Notes under the pieces: model-generated
Seen by the model: only the letters and a program-made list of their open reading frames with translations
Told to the model about the DNA's origin: nothing
Databases searched by the model: none
Program-made: the position numbers and the translations under genes
Shown: one piece after another, positions 19,415 through 28,355 of the stretch
Position numbering within the stretch: the first letter of the stretch is position 1
Layout of the letters: each line of letters starts with the position of its first letter
Origin: Nocardioides sp. cx-173
GTDB taxonomy: Bacteria; Actinomycetota; Actinomycetes; Propionibacteriales; Nocardioidaceae
Length of the DNA: 64,000 bases
NCBI RefSeq assembly: GCF_021117365.1
Contig: NZ_CP088262.1
Span: forward strand, 1,550,001-1,614,000
Direction: 5' to 3'

Positions 19415-19460
19415 ATGAGCACTCGATGAGTAACTCCCGATGAGTTTGCAACACCACTAA
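19415..19460 (+). other. chain of three overlapping mini-ORFs in the infB leader
   Basis: ATG 19415 opens MSTR-stop; its TGA overlaps ATG 19426, which opens MSNSR-stop; that TGA overlaps ATG 19440, which opens MSLQHH-stop ending at 19460. Each junction is ATGA within CGATGAGT. A GGAG at 19402-19405 lies 9 nt before the first ATG. The infB start is 47 nt beyond the last stop. The arrangement suggests stepwise translational coupling, but could be a chance duplication of CGATGAGT. Confidence 0.4.
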
Positions 19461-19507
19461 CGGTCTCGCATCACCGCACGACGCGGGTCGAGGCCAGAAG
19501 GAGAAAC

Positions 19508-22327
19508 GTGGCTAAGACCCGAGTACACGAGCTCGCAAAAGAGTTCGGCGTCGAGAGCAAGTTCGTTCTCGAGAAGTTCAAGGAGATGGGCGAGTTCGTC
19601 AAGTCGGCGAGCTCGACTGTCGAGCTCCCCGCGGAGATGCGCTTCCGCAAGGAGGTAGGCGAGTCGCTCAAGGCCGCCGCCGCCCCTGCCGCTCCTGCCG
19701 AGGAGAAGGCCGCCCCCAAGCCGACCCCGCGCAAGCCCGGCCCGGCCAAGAAGGCCGCCGAGCCCGAGGTGCAGGCTCCCGAGCCGGCCCCCGTCGTCGA
19801 GGCGGCCCCCGCCGCCCCCGCCGCACCGGCAGCGCCGGCAGCTCCTGCTGCCCCGGTCGCTCCGGCCCAGCCGGAGGCGCCCGCCGCCGCGGCCCCGTCC
19901 GCCCCGTCCGCACCGAGCGCGACCCCGTCCGCGCGTCCGAAGGCACCGACCCCGGCCCCGCGCCCGGTCGGCAAGCCCAGCGGCACGCCGCGTCCGGGCA
20001 ACAACCCGTTCTCGTCCAGCCAGGGCATGGGCAAGCGCCCCGCGGCGCCGCCGCGTGAGCCGGCTGCCGACGAGGCTCCCGGCGACGCTCGTCCGCCGCG
20101 TCCGGCCGCCGCCCGCGAGGGTGGCGCCCCGGGTCGTCCGGGCATGCCTCGCCCCAACCCGGCGATGATGCCCAAGTCCCCGTCCGCCTTCGGTCCCGGC
20201 CCGGCCGGTCGCGGCGGCCCCGGTCGCGGCGGCCCCGGTGGGGCTCCCGGCCGCGGTGGCCCCGGTGGGGCTCCCGGTCGCGGTGCTCCGGGTCGCGGTG
20301 CCCCCGCGGGTGCCGGCGCCCCGGGCGGTCGCCCCGGTGGCTTCGGCCCGAGCGGCGGCGGTCGTCCCGGCGGCGGCAACCGCCCCGGCCAGCGCGGCCA
20401 GACCCAGGGTGCCTTCGGTCGCCCGGGTGGTCCCTCGCGTCGTGGGCGCAAGTCCAAGCGGGCGCGTCGCCAGGAGTTCGAGGCCATGGAGGCCCCGACC
20501 CTGGGCGGCATGCGGGTCCGCAAGGGCAACGGCGAGACCGTGCGTCTCGCTCGTGGCGCCTCGCTGACCGACTTCGCCGACAAGGTCGGCGTCGACGCCG
20601 CCCAGCTGGTGCAGATGCTCTTCCACCTCGGCGAGATGGTGACCGCGACCGAGTCGGTCAACGACGCGACGCTCGAGCTGCTCGGTGAGGAGCTCAACTA
20701 CAACGTCGAGGTCGTCTCCCCCGAGGACGAGGACCGCGAGCTGCTGGAGTCGTTCGACATCGACTTCGGCACCGACGAGGGCGACGACAGCGACCTGGTG
20801 GTGCGTCCGCCGGTCGTGACCGTCATGGGTCACGTCGACCACGGAAAGACCAAGCTCCTCGACGCGCTGCGCAACGCCAACGTCGTCGACAAGGAGGCCG
20901 GTGGCATCACCCAGCACATCGGTGCCTACCAGGTCTCCACCGAGGTCGACGGCACCGAGCGTCGCATCACCCTGATCGACACCCCCGGTCACGAGGCGTT
21001 CACCGCCATGCGTGCCCGTGGTGCCCAGGCGACCGACATCGCGATCCTGGTGGTCGCGGCCGACGACGGCGTCATGCCCCAGACGGTGGAGGCGCTCAAC
21101 CACGCCCGTGCCGCCGGCGTGCCGATCGTGGTCGCGGTCAACAAGATCGACAAGCCCGACGCGGACCCGACCAAGGTGCGCGGCCAGCTGACCGAGTACG
21201 GCCTGATCCCCGAGGAGTACGGCGGCGACGCGATGTTCGTCGACGTCTCGGCCAAGTCCGAGCTCAACCTGGACAAGCTGCTCGAGGCGGTCGTCCTGAC
21301 GGCCGACGCGTCCTTGGACCTGCGGGCCAACCCCACGCAGGACGCCCAGGGCCTGGTCGTCGAGGCCCACCTCGACCGTGGCCGCGGCCCGGTCGCGACC
21401 GTCCTCGTCCAGCGCGGCACGCTGCGCGTCGGCGACTCGATCGTGGCGGGCGCCGGCTACGGCCGCGTGCGCGCCATGCTCGACGAGCACGGCGACAACA
21501 TCGAGCAGGCAGACCCGTCGCGCCCCGCGATGGTCCTCGGTCTGACCGCGGTGCCTGGCGCAGGCCAGAACTTCATCGTGGTCGAGGACGACCGCATGGC
21601 GCGCCAGATCGCGGAGAAGCGTGAGGCGCGTGAGCGTGCGGCCATGCAGGCCAAGCGTCGCGTGCGTCGCACCCTCGAGGACTTCATGGCCTCCATGGAG
21701 AAGGGCGAGAGCCAGGAGCTCAACCTCATCCTCAAGGGCGACGTGTCCGGCTCGGTCGAGGCTCTCGAGGACGCCCTCGCGCAGATCGACGTCGGCGACG
21801 AGGTCAGCCTGCGGGTCATCGACCGCGGTGTCGGTGCGATCACCGAGACCAACGTCGACCTGGCCGCGGCCTCCGACGCCATCATCATCGGCTTCAACGT
21901 CCGGCCCCAGGGCAAGGCGAGCCAGATGGCGGACAAGGAAGGCGTGGAGATCCGGTACTACTCGGTCATCTACAACGCCATCGAGGAGATCGAGGCGGCT
22001 CTCAAGGGCATGCTCAAGCCGGTCTACGAGGAGTCGACCCTGGGCCAGGCGGAGATCCGTGCGATCTTCCGCTCGTCCAAGCTCGGCAACATCGCGGGCT
22101 GCATGGTCACCTCGGGTGTCATCCGCCGCAACGCCAAGGTGCGGGTGCTGCGTGACAACAAGGTGATCGCGGACAACCTCGACCTCAGCTCGCTCAAGCG
22201 CGAGAAGGACGACGCGTCCGAGGTCCGCGAGGGCTTCGAGTGCGGCCTGGTGCTCAAGAACTTCCAGGACATCAAGGAAGGCGATGTCGTGGAGGCGTTC
22301 GAGATGCGCGAGATCGCCCGCAGCTGA
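19508..22327 (+). CDS. infB: translation initiation factor IF-2
   Basis: A 939-residue GTPase that places initiator tRNA on the 30S subunit. The first 45 residues are the IF2-N domain ([18 protein letters not shown]). Residues 55-320 are a long low-complexity linker, Ala/Pro-rich then Gly/Arg/Pro-rich, longer than in most bacteria but usual in actinobacteria. The G domain has GHVDHGKT (441-448), DTPGHE (491-496) and NKID (545-548). C-terminal domains II-IV follow. GTG start is preceded by AGAAGGAGAAAC. Confidence 0.97.
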   Translation: MAKTRVHELAKEFGVESKFVLEKFKEMGEFVKSASSTVELPAEMRFRKEVGESLKAAAAPAAPAEEKAAPKPTPRKPGPAKKAAEPEVQAPEPAPVVEAAPAAPAAPAAPAAPAAPVAPAQPEAPAAAAPSAPSAPSATPSARPKAPTPAPRPVGKPSGTPRPGNNPFSSSQGMGKRPAAPPREPAADEAPGDARPPRPAAAREGGAPGRPGMPRPNPAMMPKSPSAFGPGPAGRGGPGRGGPGGAPGRGGPGGAPGRGAPGRGAPAGAGAPGGRPGGFGPSGGGRPGGGNRPGQRGQTQGAFGRPGGPSRRGRKSKRARRQEFEAMEAPTLGGMRVRKGNGETVRLARGASLTDFADKVGVDAAQLVQMLFHLGEMVTATESVNDATLELLGEELNYNVEVVSPEDEDRELLESFDIDFGTDEGDDSDLVVRPPVVTVMGHVDHGKTKLLDALRNANVVDKEAGGITQHIGAYQVSTEVDGTERRITLIDTPGHEAFTAMRARGAQATDIAILVVAADDGVMPQTVEALNHARAAGVPIVVAVNKIDKPDADPTKVRGQLTEYGLIPEEYGGDAMFVDVSAKSELNLDKLLEAVVLTADASLDLRANPTQDAQGLVVEAHLDRGRGPVATVLVQRGTLRVGDSIVAGAGYGRVRAMLDEHGDNIEQADPSRPAMVLGLTAVPGAGQNFIVVEDDRMARQIAEKREARERAAMQAKRRVRRTLEDFMASMEKGESQELNLILKGDVSGSVEALEDALAQIDVGDEVSLRVIDRGVGAITETNVDLAAASDAIIIGFNVRPQGKASQMADKEGVEIRYYSVIYNAIEEIEAALKGMLKPVYEESTLGQAEIRAIFRSSKLGNIAGCMVTSGVIRRNAKVRVLRDNKVIADNLDLSSLKREKDDASEVREGFECGLVLKNFQDIKEGDVVEAFEMREIARS

Positions 22328-22340
22328 TCCACCCGTCGAC

Positions 22341-22378
22341 GAGTCGGCGCAGCTCCCCGCGGGGGGCTGCGCCGACTC
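22341..22378. terminator. strong hairpin between infB and rbfA
   Basis: Perfect 13-bp arms (GAGTCGGCGCAGC and complement) close a C/G-rich inner palindrome, giving a stem of about 17 bp. No U-run follows (GCACGTT), so it could be a partial terminator, a processing site or a stability element within the operon. Confidence 0.6.
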
Positions 22379-22411
22379 GCACGTTCCCGGCAATTTGAGA
22401 GAGTAGGACCC

Positions 22412-22903
22412 ATGACCAGCCCACGTGTGCGCAAGATCGCCGACCGGATCCAGGTGATCGTCGCGGAGATGCTCGAGCGCCGGATCAAGGACCCCCGGCT
22501 CGGCTTCGTGACGCTGACCGACGTACGCCTGACCGGCGACGGGCAGCAGGCCACGATCTTCTACACCGTCCTCGGCGGCGAGGAGGAGATGGCCGGCACC
22601 GCGGTGGCGCTGGAGTCCGCCAAGGGCGTCCTGCGCTCCGAGGTCGCCAAGCAGCTCGGCACCCGCACGGCGCCCACGCTGACGTTCGTCCACGACGCCC
22701 TGCCCGACGAGGCGCGCGCCCTCGAGGAGGTGCTCGCCCGTGCCAAGGCGCAGGACGAGGCCGTGGCCGCGGCGCGCGCCAACGCGGCGTACGCCGGCGG
22801 TGACGACCCGTACAAGAAGCCCCGCGAGATCGCCCAGGACGACGCCGAGGCCGACGCCGGGGACGAGACCGAGGACCACGCCGAGGACGACGAGAAGCTG
22901 TGA
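22412..22903 (+). CDS. rbfA: 30S ribosome-binding factor RbfA
   Basis: A 163-residue KH-fold protein required for 16S rRNA 5' end maturation. It has [38 protein letters not shown], the family core. The C-terminal 45 residues are acidic ([19 protein letters not shown]), an actinobacterial extension. ATG follows GAGAGTAGGACC. Its stop overlaps the truB GTG by 4 nt. Confidence 0.95.
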   Translation: MTSPRVRKIADRIQVIVAEMLERRIKDPRLGFVTLTDVRLTGDGQQATIFYTVLGGEEEMAGTAVALESAKGVLRSEVAKQLGTRTAPTLTFVHDALPDEARALEEVLARAKAQDEAVAAARANAAYAGGDDPYKKPREIAQDDAEADAGDETEDHAEDDEKL

Positions 22904-23766
22904 CGACCGGGTCCGGCCTGGTCGTCGTCGACAAGCCCCAGGGGGTCACCTCCCACGACGTCGTCGCGCGGGTGCGCCGGGTGGCCGGGACCCGCAAGGT
23001 CGGCCACGCCGGCACGCTCGACCCGATGGCCACCGGGGTGCTGGTGCTCGGCGTGAACCGCGCGACCCGGCTGCTGGGCCACCTCATGCTCACCGAGAAG
23101 GCCTACGACGCCACCGTGCGCCTCGGTGCGGCCACGACCACCGACGACGCCGAGGGCGAGGTGGTCGCGACGGCGTCGACAGCCGCGCTGACCGAGAGCG
23201 CCGTGCGCGAGGCCCTGGCGGGCTTCGTCGGCGAGCTGCAGCAGGTGCCGACCGCGGTGTCCGCGATCAAGGTCGACGGCAAGCGGGCCTACCAGCGGGT
23301 CCGCGACGGCGAGCAGGTCGAGCTGAAGCCGCGGGCGGTCACCGTCCATGAGCTCGCCGTGGGGGAGGTGCGTCTGGGCCCCGACCACGTCGACGTGGAC
23401 GTCTCCCTGCGCTGCTCCAGCGGCACCTACGTGCGCGCCATCGCCCGCGACGCCGGGCGGCTGCTCGGCGTCGGCGGCCACCTCACCGCGCTGCGGCGTA
23501 CGGCGGTCGGCTCCTTCGGCCTCGCGACCGCGGCGACCCTCGACGAGCTGGCCGAGTCGTTCGCGATCGTGCCGATCGCACAGGCCGCTCGCGGCACCTT
23601 CCCCAGCCGTGAGCTGGACGAGAAGCAGGCCGCCGACGTGCGCGTGGGGCGCGCCCTCGACCTGCCCCTGGAGGGGCTCACCGCGGTGTTCGCACCCGAC
23701 GGCGAGTTCCTCGCCCTCTACGAGCCGCGCGAGGGCGTCGCCCGCGCGGCGGCGGTCTTCGTCTGA
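22900..23766 (+). CDS. truB: tRNA pseudouridine(55) synthase
   Basis: A 288-residue enzyme making pseudouridine 55 in the tRNA T-loop. The catalytic Asp41 is in [12 protein letters not shown], with [24 protein letters not shown] and a C-terminal PUA-like part. It starts at GTG within a GTGA overlap with rbfA, so it is coupled to it. Confidence 0.96.
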   Translation: MTTGSGLVVVDKPQGVTSHDVVARVRRVAGTRKVGHAGTLDPMATGVLVLGVNRATRLLGHLMLTEKAYDATVRLGAATTTDDAEGEVVATASTAALTESAVREALAGFVGELQQVPTAVSAIKVDGKRAYQRVRDGEQVELKPRAVTVHELAVGEVRLGPDHVDVDVSLRCSSGTYVRAIARDAGRLLGVGGHLTALRRTAVGSFGLATAATLDELAESFAIVPIAQAARGTFPSRELDEKQAADVRVGRALDLPLEGLTAVFAPDGEFLALYEPREGVARAAAVFV

Positions 23767-23783
23767 GCGGCGAGGGTCGCCAG

Positions 23784-23789
23784 TAAGGT
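23784..23789 (+). promoter_or_regulatory. -10 box of ribF (leaderless type)
   Basis: TAAGGT ends 7 nt before GTG 23797, giving ribF its own likely leaderless transcript even though truB is only 30 bp upstream. Confidence 0.45.
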
Positions 23790-23796
23790 TCCTGAC

Positions 23797-24732
23797 GTGC
23801 AGATCTGGCGTTCGCTCGACGACATCCCTCACGACCTCGGGCCCACCGCGGTCGTGATCGGCAACTTCGACGGCGTCCACCTCGGCCACCAGCAGGTGCT
23901 GGCCCGGGCCCGGGCCCTCGCCGACGAGCAGGGGCTGCCGGTCGTGGCGGTCACCTTCGAGCCGCACCCGATGGCCGTCCTGCGGCCCGAGCACGCGCCC
24001 ACCATGCTGACCACGGTCGAGCGCCGCGCCGAGCTGCTGGTCGACGCCGGGGCGGACGTGGTGCTCGCGCTGCCCTTCGACCGCGACGTCGCCACCTGGT
24101 CGCCCGAGGAGTTCGTGCGCCGGGTGCTCGTCGACGGACTCCGCGCCGCGGTCGTCGTGGTCGGCGCCAACTTCAGGTTCGGCAACCGTGCGTCCGGGGA
24201 CGTCGGGACCCTGGTCGAGGAGGGCCGGCGGCACGGCTTCGTCGCCGAGGGCATCGCCCTGGACGGCGGCCCGATGGTGTGGTCGTCGACCTACATCCGC
24301 ACCTGCCTGGCCACCGGGGACGTCGCGGGCGCCGCCGAGGCGCTCGGGCACCCCTACACCGTCCGCGGTGTCGTCGTCCGGGGCGACCAGCGCGGCCGCG
24401 ACCTCGGCTATCCGACGGCCAACGTCCCCACCGACGGCCTCACTGCCGCCCCAGCCGACGGTGTCTACGCGGGCCGCCTCCGACGTCTCGACACCGGCGA
24501 GGTCTTCCCGGCGGCGATCAGCGTCGGCACCAACCCCACCTTCGACGGGGTGCGCGCCCGGCGCGTCGAGAGCTACGTGCTGGACCGCACCGACCTGGAG
24601 CTGTACGGCGTCGAGGTCGAGGTGTCCTTCGTCGACCGGCTCCGCGGGATGGTGGCCTTCGACTCCGTCGACGCCCTCGTCGTGCAGATGCGCGACGACG
24701 TCGACCGCGCCCGCGAGATCCTGGGCGCCTGA
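23797..24732 (+). CDS. ribF: bifunctional riboflavin kinase/FAD synthetase
   Basis: A 311-residue enzyme making FMN and then FAD. The N-terminal FMN adenylyltransferase domain has GNFDGVHLGH (residues 22-31, HxGH) and SSTYIRTCLATGDV; the C-terminal flavokinase domain has GDQRGRDLGYPTANV and ISVGTNPTF. The length is normal. Usually rpsO follows ribF directly, but here it is 13 kb away. Confidence 0.95.
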   Translation: MQIWRSLDDIPHDLGPTAVVIGNFDGVHLGHQQVLARARALADEQGLPVVAVTFEPHPMAVLRPEHAPTMLTTVERRAELLVDAGADVVLALPFDRDVATWSPEEFVRRVLVDGLRAAVVVVGANFRFGNRASGDVGTLVEEGRRHGFVAEGIALDGGPMVWSSTYIRTCLATGDVAGAAEALGHPYTVRGVVVRGDQRGRDLGYPTANVPTDGLTAAPADGVYAGRLRRLDTGEVFPAAISVGTNPTFDGVRARRVESYVLDRTDLELYGVEVEVSFVDRLRGMVAFDSVDALVVQMRDDVDRAREILGA

Positions 24733-24733
24733 G

Positions 24734-25789
24734 GTGTCCCATCACCACCCGACGCAGGGAGACCCGGTTGCGGCCACCGACGCGTGGTTCCTGGCCCAGG
24801 GCCTGACCTACTTCGTGCCCGAGAAGCGGGCGTCGGTGCGCTCGGCGCTGAGTCGACGCCGGGTGCTGCCCCTGCTCGGGCTGACCGCCGTGGTGGCCGT
24901 CGCGGTGGCCGTGACGCTGCCGTTCCTCGACAAGGGCGAGGAGTACCTGCCTGCCGTGCTGTGGACGCTGCTCGGCGTCGTCGCCACCTGGTACGCGCTC
25001 ACGGCCTTGGAGGCCCGCTCCATCGTCACCTGGGCCCTGGCGCGCACCTTCGGCAGCCTGTGGACCCTGCTGCCGATGATGACCCGCGCGCTGCCGATGC
25101 TCCTGGTCTTCGTGACCTTCCTCTTCATCAACGCCGAGGTCTGGGAGGTCGCATCCTGGCTGGAGACCGGCGACCTGTGGCTGGTGGCGCTGCTCTTCGG
25201 CACCATGGCCGCGGCCTTCCTGCTGGTGCGCCTGCCCGAGGAGGTGGACCGCACCGACGACGACGTCGATGAGGCCCTGCTGCTCCACGCGACGGCCGGG
25301 ACCCCGCTGGAGCAGGCTGCTCGGGAGCTGGTCGACGATCCTGATGCCGACCCGGCGTCGTACGCCGAGGTGGGCGGCTACGAGCGCTGGAACCTGATCC
25401 TCGTGCTCGTCGTCATCCAGGCCACGCAGGTGCTGCTGCTGGCGGTCACCGTCTTCGGCTTCTTCATGCTGTTCGGCTCGCTCATCATGCAGCCGGTGAT
25501 CGTCGAGACGTGGACCGGCGGCAAGCCCGACACCATCCCCTTCCTCGACGGCATCCGCTACCTCGACAACATCTCGGCCGAGCTGGTCAAGGTGTCGGTG
25601 TTCCTGGCGTCGTTCTCCAGCCTGTACCTCACCGTCTCGACGGTCACGGACGAGACCTACCGCCAGCAGTTCTTCGGCAGCGTGCTGCACGAGATGGAGC
25701 AGGCCGTCGGCGTGCGCGCGGTCTATCTCGCGCTGCGCGACCGGCAGGGGGCCGGGTCCTCGGAACGGTCCGCGGACCCGACCCTTTAG
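24734..25789 (+). CDS. six-helix membrane protein of unknown function
   Basis: A 351-residue protein with about six hydrophobic segments (for example LPLLGLTAVVAVAVAVTLPF, MLLVFVTFLFINAEVW and LILVLVVIQATQVLLLAVTV) and a cytoplasmic-type loop rich in Asp/Glu between segments four and five. I recognise no catalytic or transport motif. GTG 24734 begins one base after the ribF stop, suggesting co-transcription. No clear ribosome site precedes it, so the N-terminus is uncertain. Its last 4 nt overlap the convergent ptsH stop. Confidence 0.75.
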   Translation: MSHHHPTQGDPVAATDAWFLAQGLTYFVPEKRASVRSALSRRRVLPLLGLTAVVAVAVAVTLPFLDKGEEYLPAVLWTLLGVVATWYALTALEARSIVTWALARTFGSLWTLLPMMTRALPMLLVFVTFLFINAEVWEVASWLETGDLWLVALLFGTMAAAFLLVRLPEEVDRTDDDVDEALLLHATAGTPLEQAARELVDDPDADPASYAEVGGYERWNLILVLVVIQATQVLLLAVTVFGFFMLFGSLIMQPVIVETWTGGKPDTIPFLDGIRYLDNISAELVKVSVFLASFSSLYLTVSTVTDETYRQQFFGSVLHEMEQAVGVRAVYLALRDRQGAGSSERSADPTL

Positions 25790-26043
25790 ACGTCGAGGTC
25801 CTTCTCCACCAGCGCCGCGATCGTCTCGACGTCGGCCTCGTCGTCGCCGGAGACCTCGACGGTGTCACCGTTGCCCGCGCCGAGGGTCATCAGCAGCAGC
25901 GCGGAGCTGGCGTCGACCGGCTCGTCGCCGGGGATCCCGATCAGCACCTCCGAGTCGAGGTCGCCGGCGGCCTCGGAGATGATCGCGGCGGGACGGGCGT
26001 GCAGGCCGACGGCGGAGCCGACCTTGACGGACTTCGTGGGCAT
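25786..26043 (-). CDS. ptsH: phosphocarrier protein HPr
   Basis: An 85-residue PTS phosphocarrier receiving phosphate from Enzyme I at His15 in GLHARPAA. The regulatory serine site is near Ser46/Ser47 (VDASSALLLM). AAGGAGAA lies just before the ATG. It is the last gene of the DeoR-fruK-EIIA-HPr operon; Enzyme I is encoded divergently upstream. Confidence 0.95.
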   Translation of the reverse strand: MPTKSVKVGSAVGLHARPAAIISEAAGDLDSEVLIGIPGDEPVDASSALLLMTLGAGNGDTVEVSGDDEADVETIAALVEKDLDV

Positions 26044-26077
26044 GGTTCTCCTTGGGTGGTGAGTGGTGGGCGGTGCG

Positions 26078-26533
26078 TCAGAGGGTAGCGACGGCCCGTC
26101 CGAGGATCGCGATCGCCTGATCGGCGGTCTGGACGCCGCGCAGCTCGCGGGGGAACTCGGGCCTGACCAGCGCGCGGGCGAGCCTGGTGAGGATCTGCAG
26201 GTGGGCGTCGTCGCCGCCCGCGGGGGCCGCGATCAGGAAGGCGAGGTCGGCGGGGCCGTCCTCGGCGCCGAAGTCGACCTTGGGGGAGAGCCGCGCGAAG
26301 ACCAGGGTCGGCACCTCGACGCCCGCGGTGCGGCAGTGCGGGATGGCGATGCCGCCGGTCAGGCAGGTGGCGGCCTTGGCCTCGCGGGCGAGGACGTCGG
26401 CGACGAGCGCCTCGAGGTCGGTGGCGCGGCCCGCCTGGGCGACGACGTCGGCCAGGGCGTGGATCACCGCGTCCTTGTCGGCGCCCAGGTCGGCGTCGAG
26501 CCGGACCAGGTCGGGCGTGATCAGAGCGGTCAT
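26078..26533 (-). CDS. PTS fructose-type EIIA protein
   Basis: A 151-residue single-domain EIIA of the fructose/mannitol family. His66 in GGIAIPHCR is the phosphorylation site, and the fold segments (ITPDLVRLD, CLTGG, FLIAAP, HLQILTRLA) match PTS_EIIA_2. It lies 5 bp from fruK and 34 bp from ptsH. No fructose EIIBC is present nearby, so its permease partner must be encoded elsewhere or it has a regulatory role. Confidence 0.9.
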   Translation of the reverse strand: MTALITPDLVRLDADLGADKDAVIHALADVVAQAGRATDLEALVADVLAREAKAATCLTGGIAIPHCRTAGVEVPTLVFARLSPKVDFGAEDGPADLAFLIAAPAGGDDAHLQILTRLARALVRPEFPRELRGVQTADQAIAILGRAVATL

Positions 26534-26538
26534 GGGGG

Positions 26539-27495
26539 TCAGCCTTCGTGAGGGAGGAGCGCACGTACGGGGACCAGGGCGGCGTCGACCTGGGCGGGAC
26601 GAGGGATCGTCGTGCCGGGCAGGCCGGCGGCTGCACTCCCATAGGCGACGGCGAGTGCGAGTCGTTGGTCGGGTGGCTGACGACGAAGGTCGCCGAGGAG
26701 GTACCCGAAGAGGCTGGAGTCACCCGCGCCGACGGTGCTGACCACGGTGGTGGGCGGGGGAGATGCGTGCCAGGCGCCCTCGGCGTTGACCAGCACGGCT
26801 CCGTGGGGGCCGAGGGTCACGAGCACCTCGTCGACGCCGGCGTCGATCAGGGAGCCGGCCGCGCGGGCGGCGGCGGCCGGATCTGCCTCGAGCATCGCCG
26901 GGTCCTCGCCGGTGAAGGAGGCGAGCTCCTCCCCGTTGGGCTTCATCAGGTGCGGAGCACCGTCGGCCAGGGCGGCGACGAGGGCGCGCAGCGGGGCGTC
27001 GCTGGTGTCGACCGCGACGCGGACCCCGCGCGCGCGCAGGACGGCGACCAGGCCGGCGTACCAGCCGTCGGGCGCGCCGGGCGGCAGTGAGCCGGCCAGC
27101 ACGACCCAGTCGGCACCGGTGGCGCGACGGGTGACGGCCTCGGCCAGGGCGTCGAGGTCGGCGCCGGCGACCGTGGGGCCGGGGCTGTTGAGCTTCGTCG
27201 TGGTGCCGTCGGGCTCGCTGATCGTGACGTTGACCCGCACCGGTCCGGCCGGCGCGACCGGCTCGTGGGGGATGTGGGCGGCGCGCAGCTCGAGGACGAA
27301 CGGATCCTCCTCGTCTGCGGGGAGCACGGCCAGGGTGGGCACCTCGGCGCTCACGGCGGCTCGGGAGATGTTGACGCCCTTGCCACCGGCCTGCGAGGTC
27401 ACCGCCTCCGCGCGCTGGACGGCGCCGCGGCGCAGGGGACCGGTGAGCGTGACGGTGCGGTCGATGCTGGGGTTGGGCGTCAGGGTGATGATCAC
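26539..27495 (-). CDS. fruK: 1-phosphofructokinase (PfkB family)
   Basis: A 318-residue PfkB-family kinase converting fructose 1-phosphate to fructose 1,6-bisphosphate. It begins IITLTPNPSIDRT, has GGKGVNISRA (residues 38-47) and the anion hole/catalytic motif TVGAGDSSLFGYL (Asp259). Its ATG overlaps the DeoR stop by 4 nt. Operon context (DeoR, EIIA, HPr) supports fructose rather than tagatose 6-phosphate. Confidence 0.93.
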   Translation of the reverse strand: MIITLTPNPSIDRTVTLTGPLRRGAVQRAEAVTSQAGGKGVNISRAAVSAEVPTLAVLPADEEDPFVLELRAAHIPHEPVAPAGPVRVNVTISEPDGTTTKLNSPGPTVAGADLDALAEAVTRRATGADWVVLAGSLPPGAPDGWYAGLVAVLRARGVRVAVDTSDAPLRALVAALADGAPHLMKPNGEELASFTGEDPAMLEADPAAAARAAGSLIDAGVDEVLVTLGPHGAVLVNAEGAWHASPPPTTVVSTVGAGDSSLFGYLLGDLRRQPPDQRLALAVAYGSAAAGLPGTTIPRPAQVDAALVPVRALLPHEG

Positions 27496-28259
27496 GCGAC
27501 CACGACCTCGACATCGGCGCTCCGGAGCGCCTGCAGGTCGTCCGCGCCGATGCCGTCGTCGGTCACGAGGGTGTCGACGTCGTCGAGGGTGGCGAAGCGT
27601 ACGGCGAGCTCGCGGCCCAGCTTGCTGGAGTCGGCGAGCACGACGACGCGCCGCGCGGCCCGGACCAGGGCGCGCTTGGTCGCAGCCTCGTCGCGGTCGG
27701 GGGTGGTCAGGCCGTGGGTCAGGGAGAGTCCGTTGGTGCCGAGGAAGACCAGGTCGGCGCGCAGGTCGTCGAGGGCCGCGACGGTGTCGGCGCCGACGGC
27801 GGCCTGGGTGGTGGCGCGCACCCGGCCGGGCAGGAGGTGGAGCTCCATCTGGGGCTGCACGACCAGGCGCGCGGCGATCGGGACGGCGTGGGTGACCACG
27901 GTCAGGCGCAGGTCGCGGGGGAGCGCCCCGGCAAGGCGCATCGTGGTGCTGCCGGCGTCGAGGAGCACGGTTCCGCCGGCGCTGGGCAGCAGGTCGACGG
28001 CCGCCCGGGCGATCCGGTCCTTGCTCTCGGTGTTGGCCGCGTCGCGCTCGCCGAGTCCGGACTCGATGGCGGCCAGCGCGCCCGCCGGGACGGCGCCGCC
28101 ATGCACCCGCTGGACCAGGCCGAGCCGCTCGAGCGCGGTGAGGTCGCGCCGGACGGTCTCGGTCGTCACGGCGTACTGTTGGGCCAAAGCGGTGACCGAC
28201 AGGCGCCCTCGCGTGGCCACCAGCTGGGCCATCGCCTGCTGGCGCTCCTCGGCGTACAT
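27492..28259 (-). CDS. DeoR/GlpR-family sugar regulator (FruR-like)
   Basis: A 255-residue repressor starting MYAEERQQAMAQLV. The N-terminal HTH (RLSVTALAQQYAVTTETVRRDLTALERLGLVQRVHGGA) is the DeoR signature, and the C-terminal DeoRC sensor domain has DAGSTTMRLA and LGTNGLS for a sugar phosphate. It heads the fruK operon and is divergent from ptsI; it probably responds to fructose 1-phosphate and controls both sides. An ATG two codons upstream (28265) is an alternative start. Confidence 0.92.
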   Translation of the reverse strand: MYAEERQQAMAQLVATRGRLSVTALAQQYAVTTETVRRDLTALERLGLVQRVHGGAVPAGALAAIESGLGERDAANTESKDRIARAAVDLLPSAGGTVLLDAGSTTMRLAGALPRDLRLTVVTHAVPIAARLVVQPQMELHLLPGRVRATTQAAVGADTVAALDDLRADLVFLGTNGLSLTHGLTTPDRDEAATKRALVRAARRVVVLADSSKLGRELAVRFATLDDVDTLVTDDGIGADDLQALRSADVEVVVA

Positions 28260-28285
28260 TGTCATCAGCCCCGTGGCCTCCATCA

Positions 28286-28322
28286 CGTTCTGTGTATGTG
28301 TTGTTTTACGTCCGTTTCTGTT
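28286..28322. promoter_or_regulatory. putative DeoR-type repeats between fruK operon and ptsI
   Basis: CGTTCTGT (28286-28293) recurs as CGTTTCTGTT (28313-28322), 27 bp apart, in an AT-rich island containing TGTGTATGTG and TTGTTTTACG. The island overlaps the ptsI -35 box and lies upstream of the DeoR start, so it is the natural operator region. Confidence 0.4.
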
Positions 28323-28349
28323 GACTGTCAAGGCCGCCGCGGCTTTACT
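28321..28349 (+). promoter_or_regulatory. ptsI promoter (leaderless)
   Basis: TTGACT (28321-28326), a 17-bp spacer and TTTACT (28344-28349) make a good sigma-70-type promoter. The start site would fall at ATG 28356, so the mRNA is probably leaderless. Confidence 0.65.
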
Positions 28350-28355
28350 GTGAGC

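Noticed and set aside
22341..22378. Hairpin considered as a riboswitch or ribosomal-protein leader
   Set aside because: It is a simple perfect stem with no conserved side structure; kept only as terminator-like.
19457..22879. Very long open frame (1140 residues) opposite infB and rbfA
   Set aside because: A GC-rich shadow of the Ala/Pro/Gly-rich infB frame, with His/Asp/Gly/Arg-rich composition and no domain.
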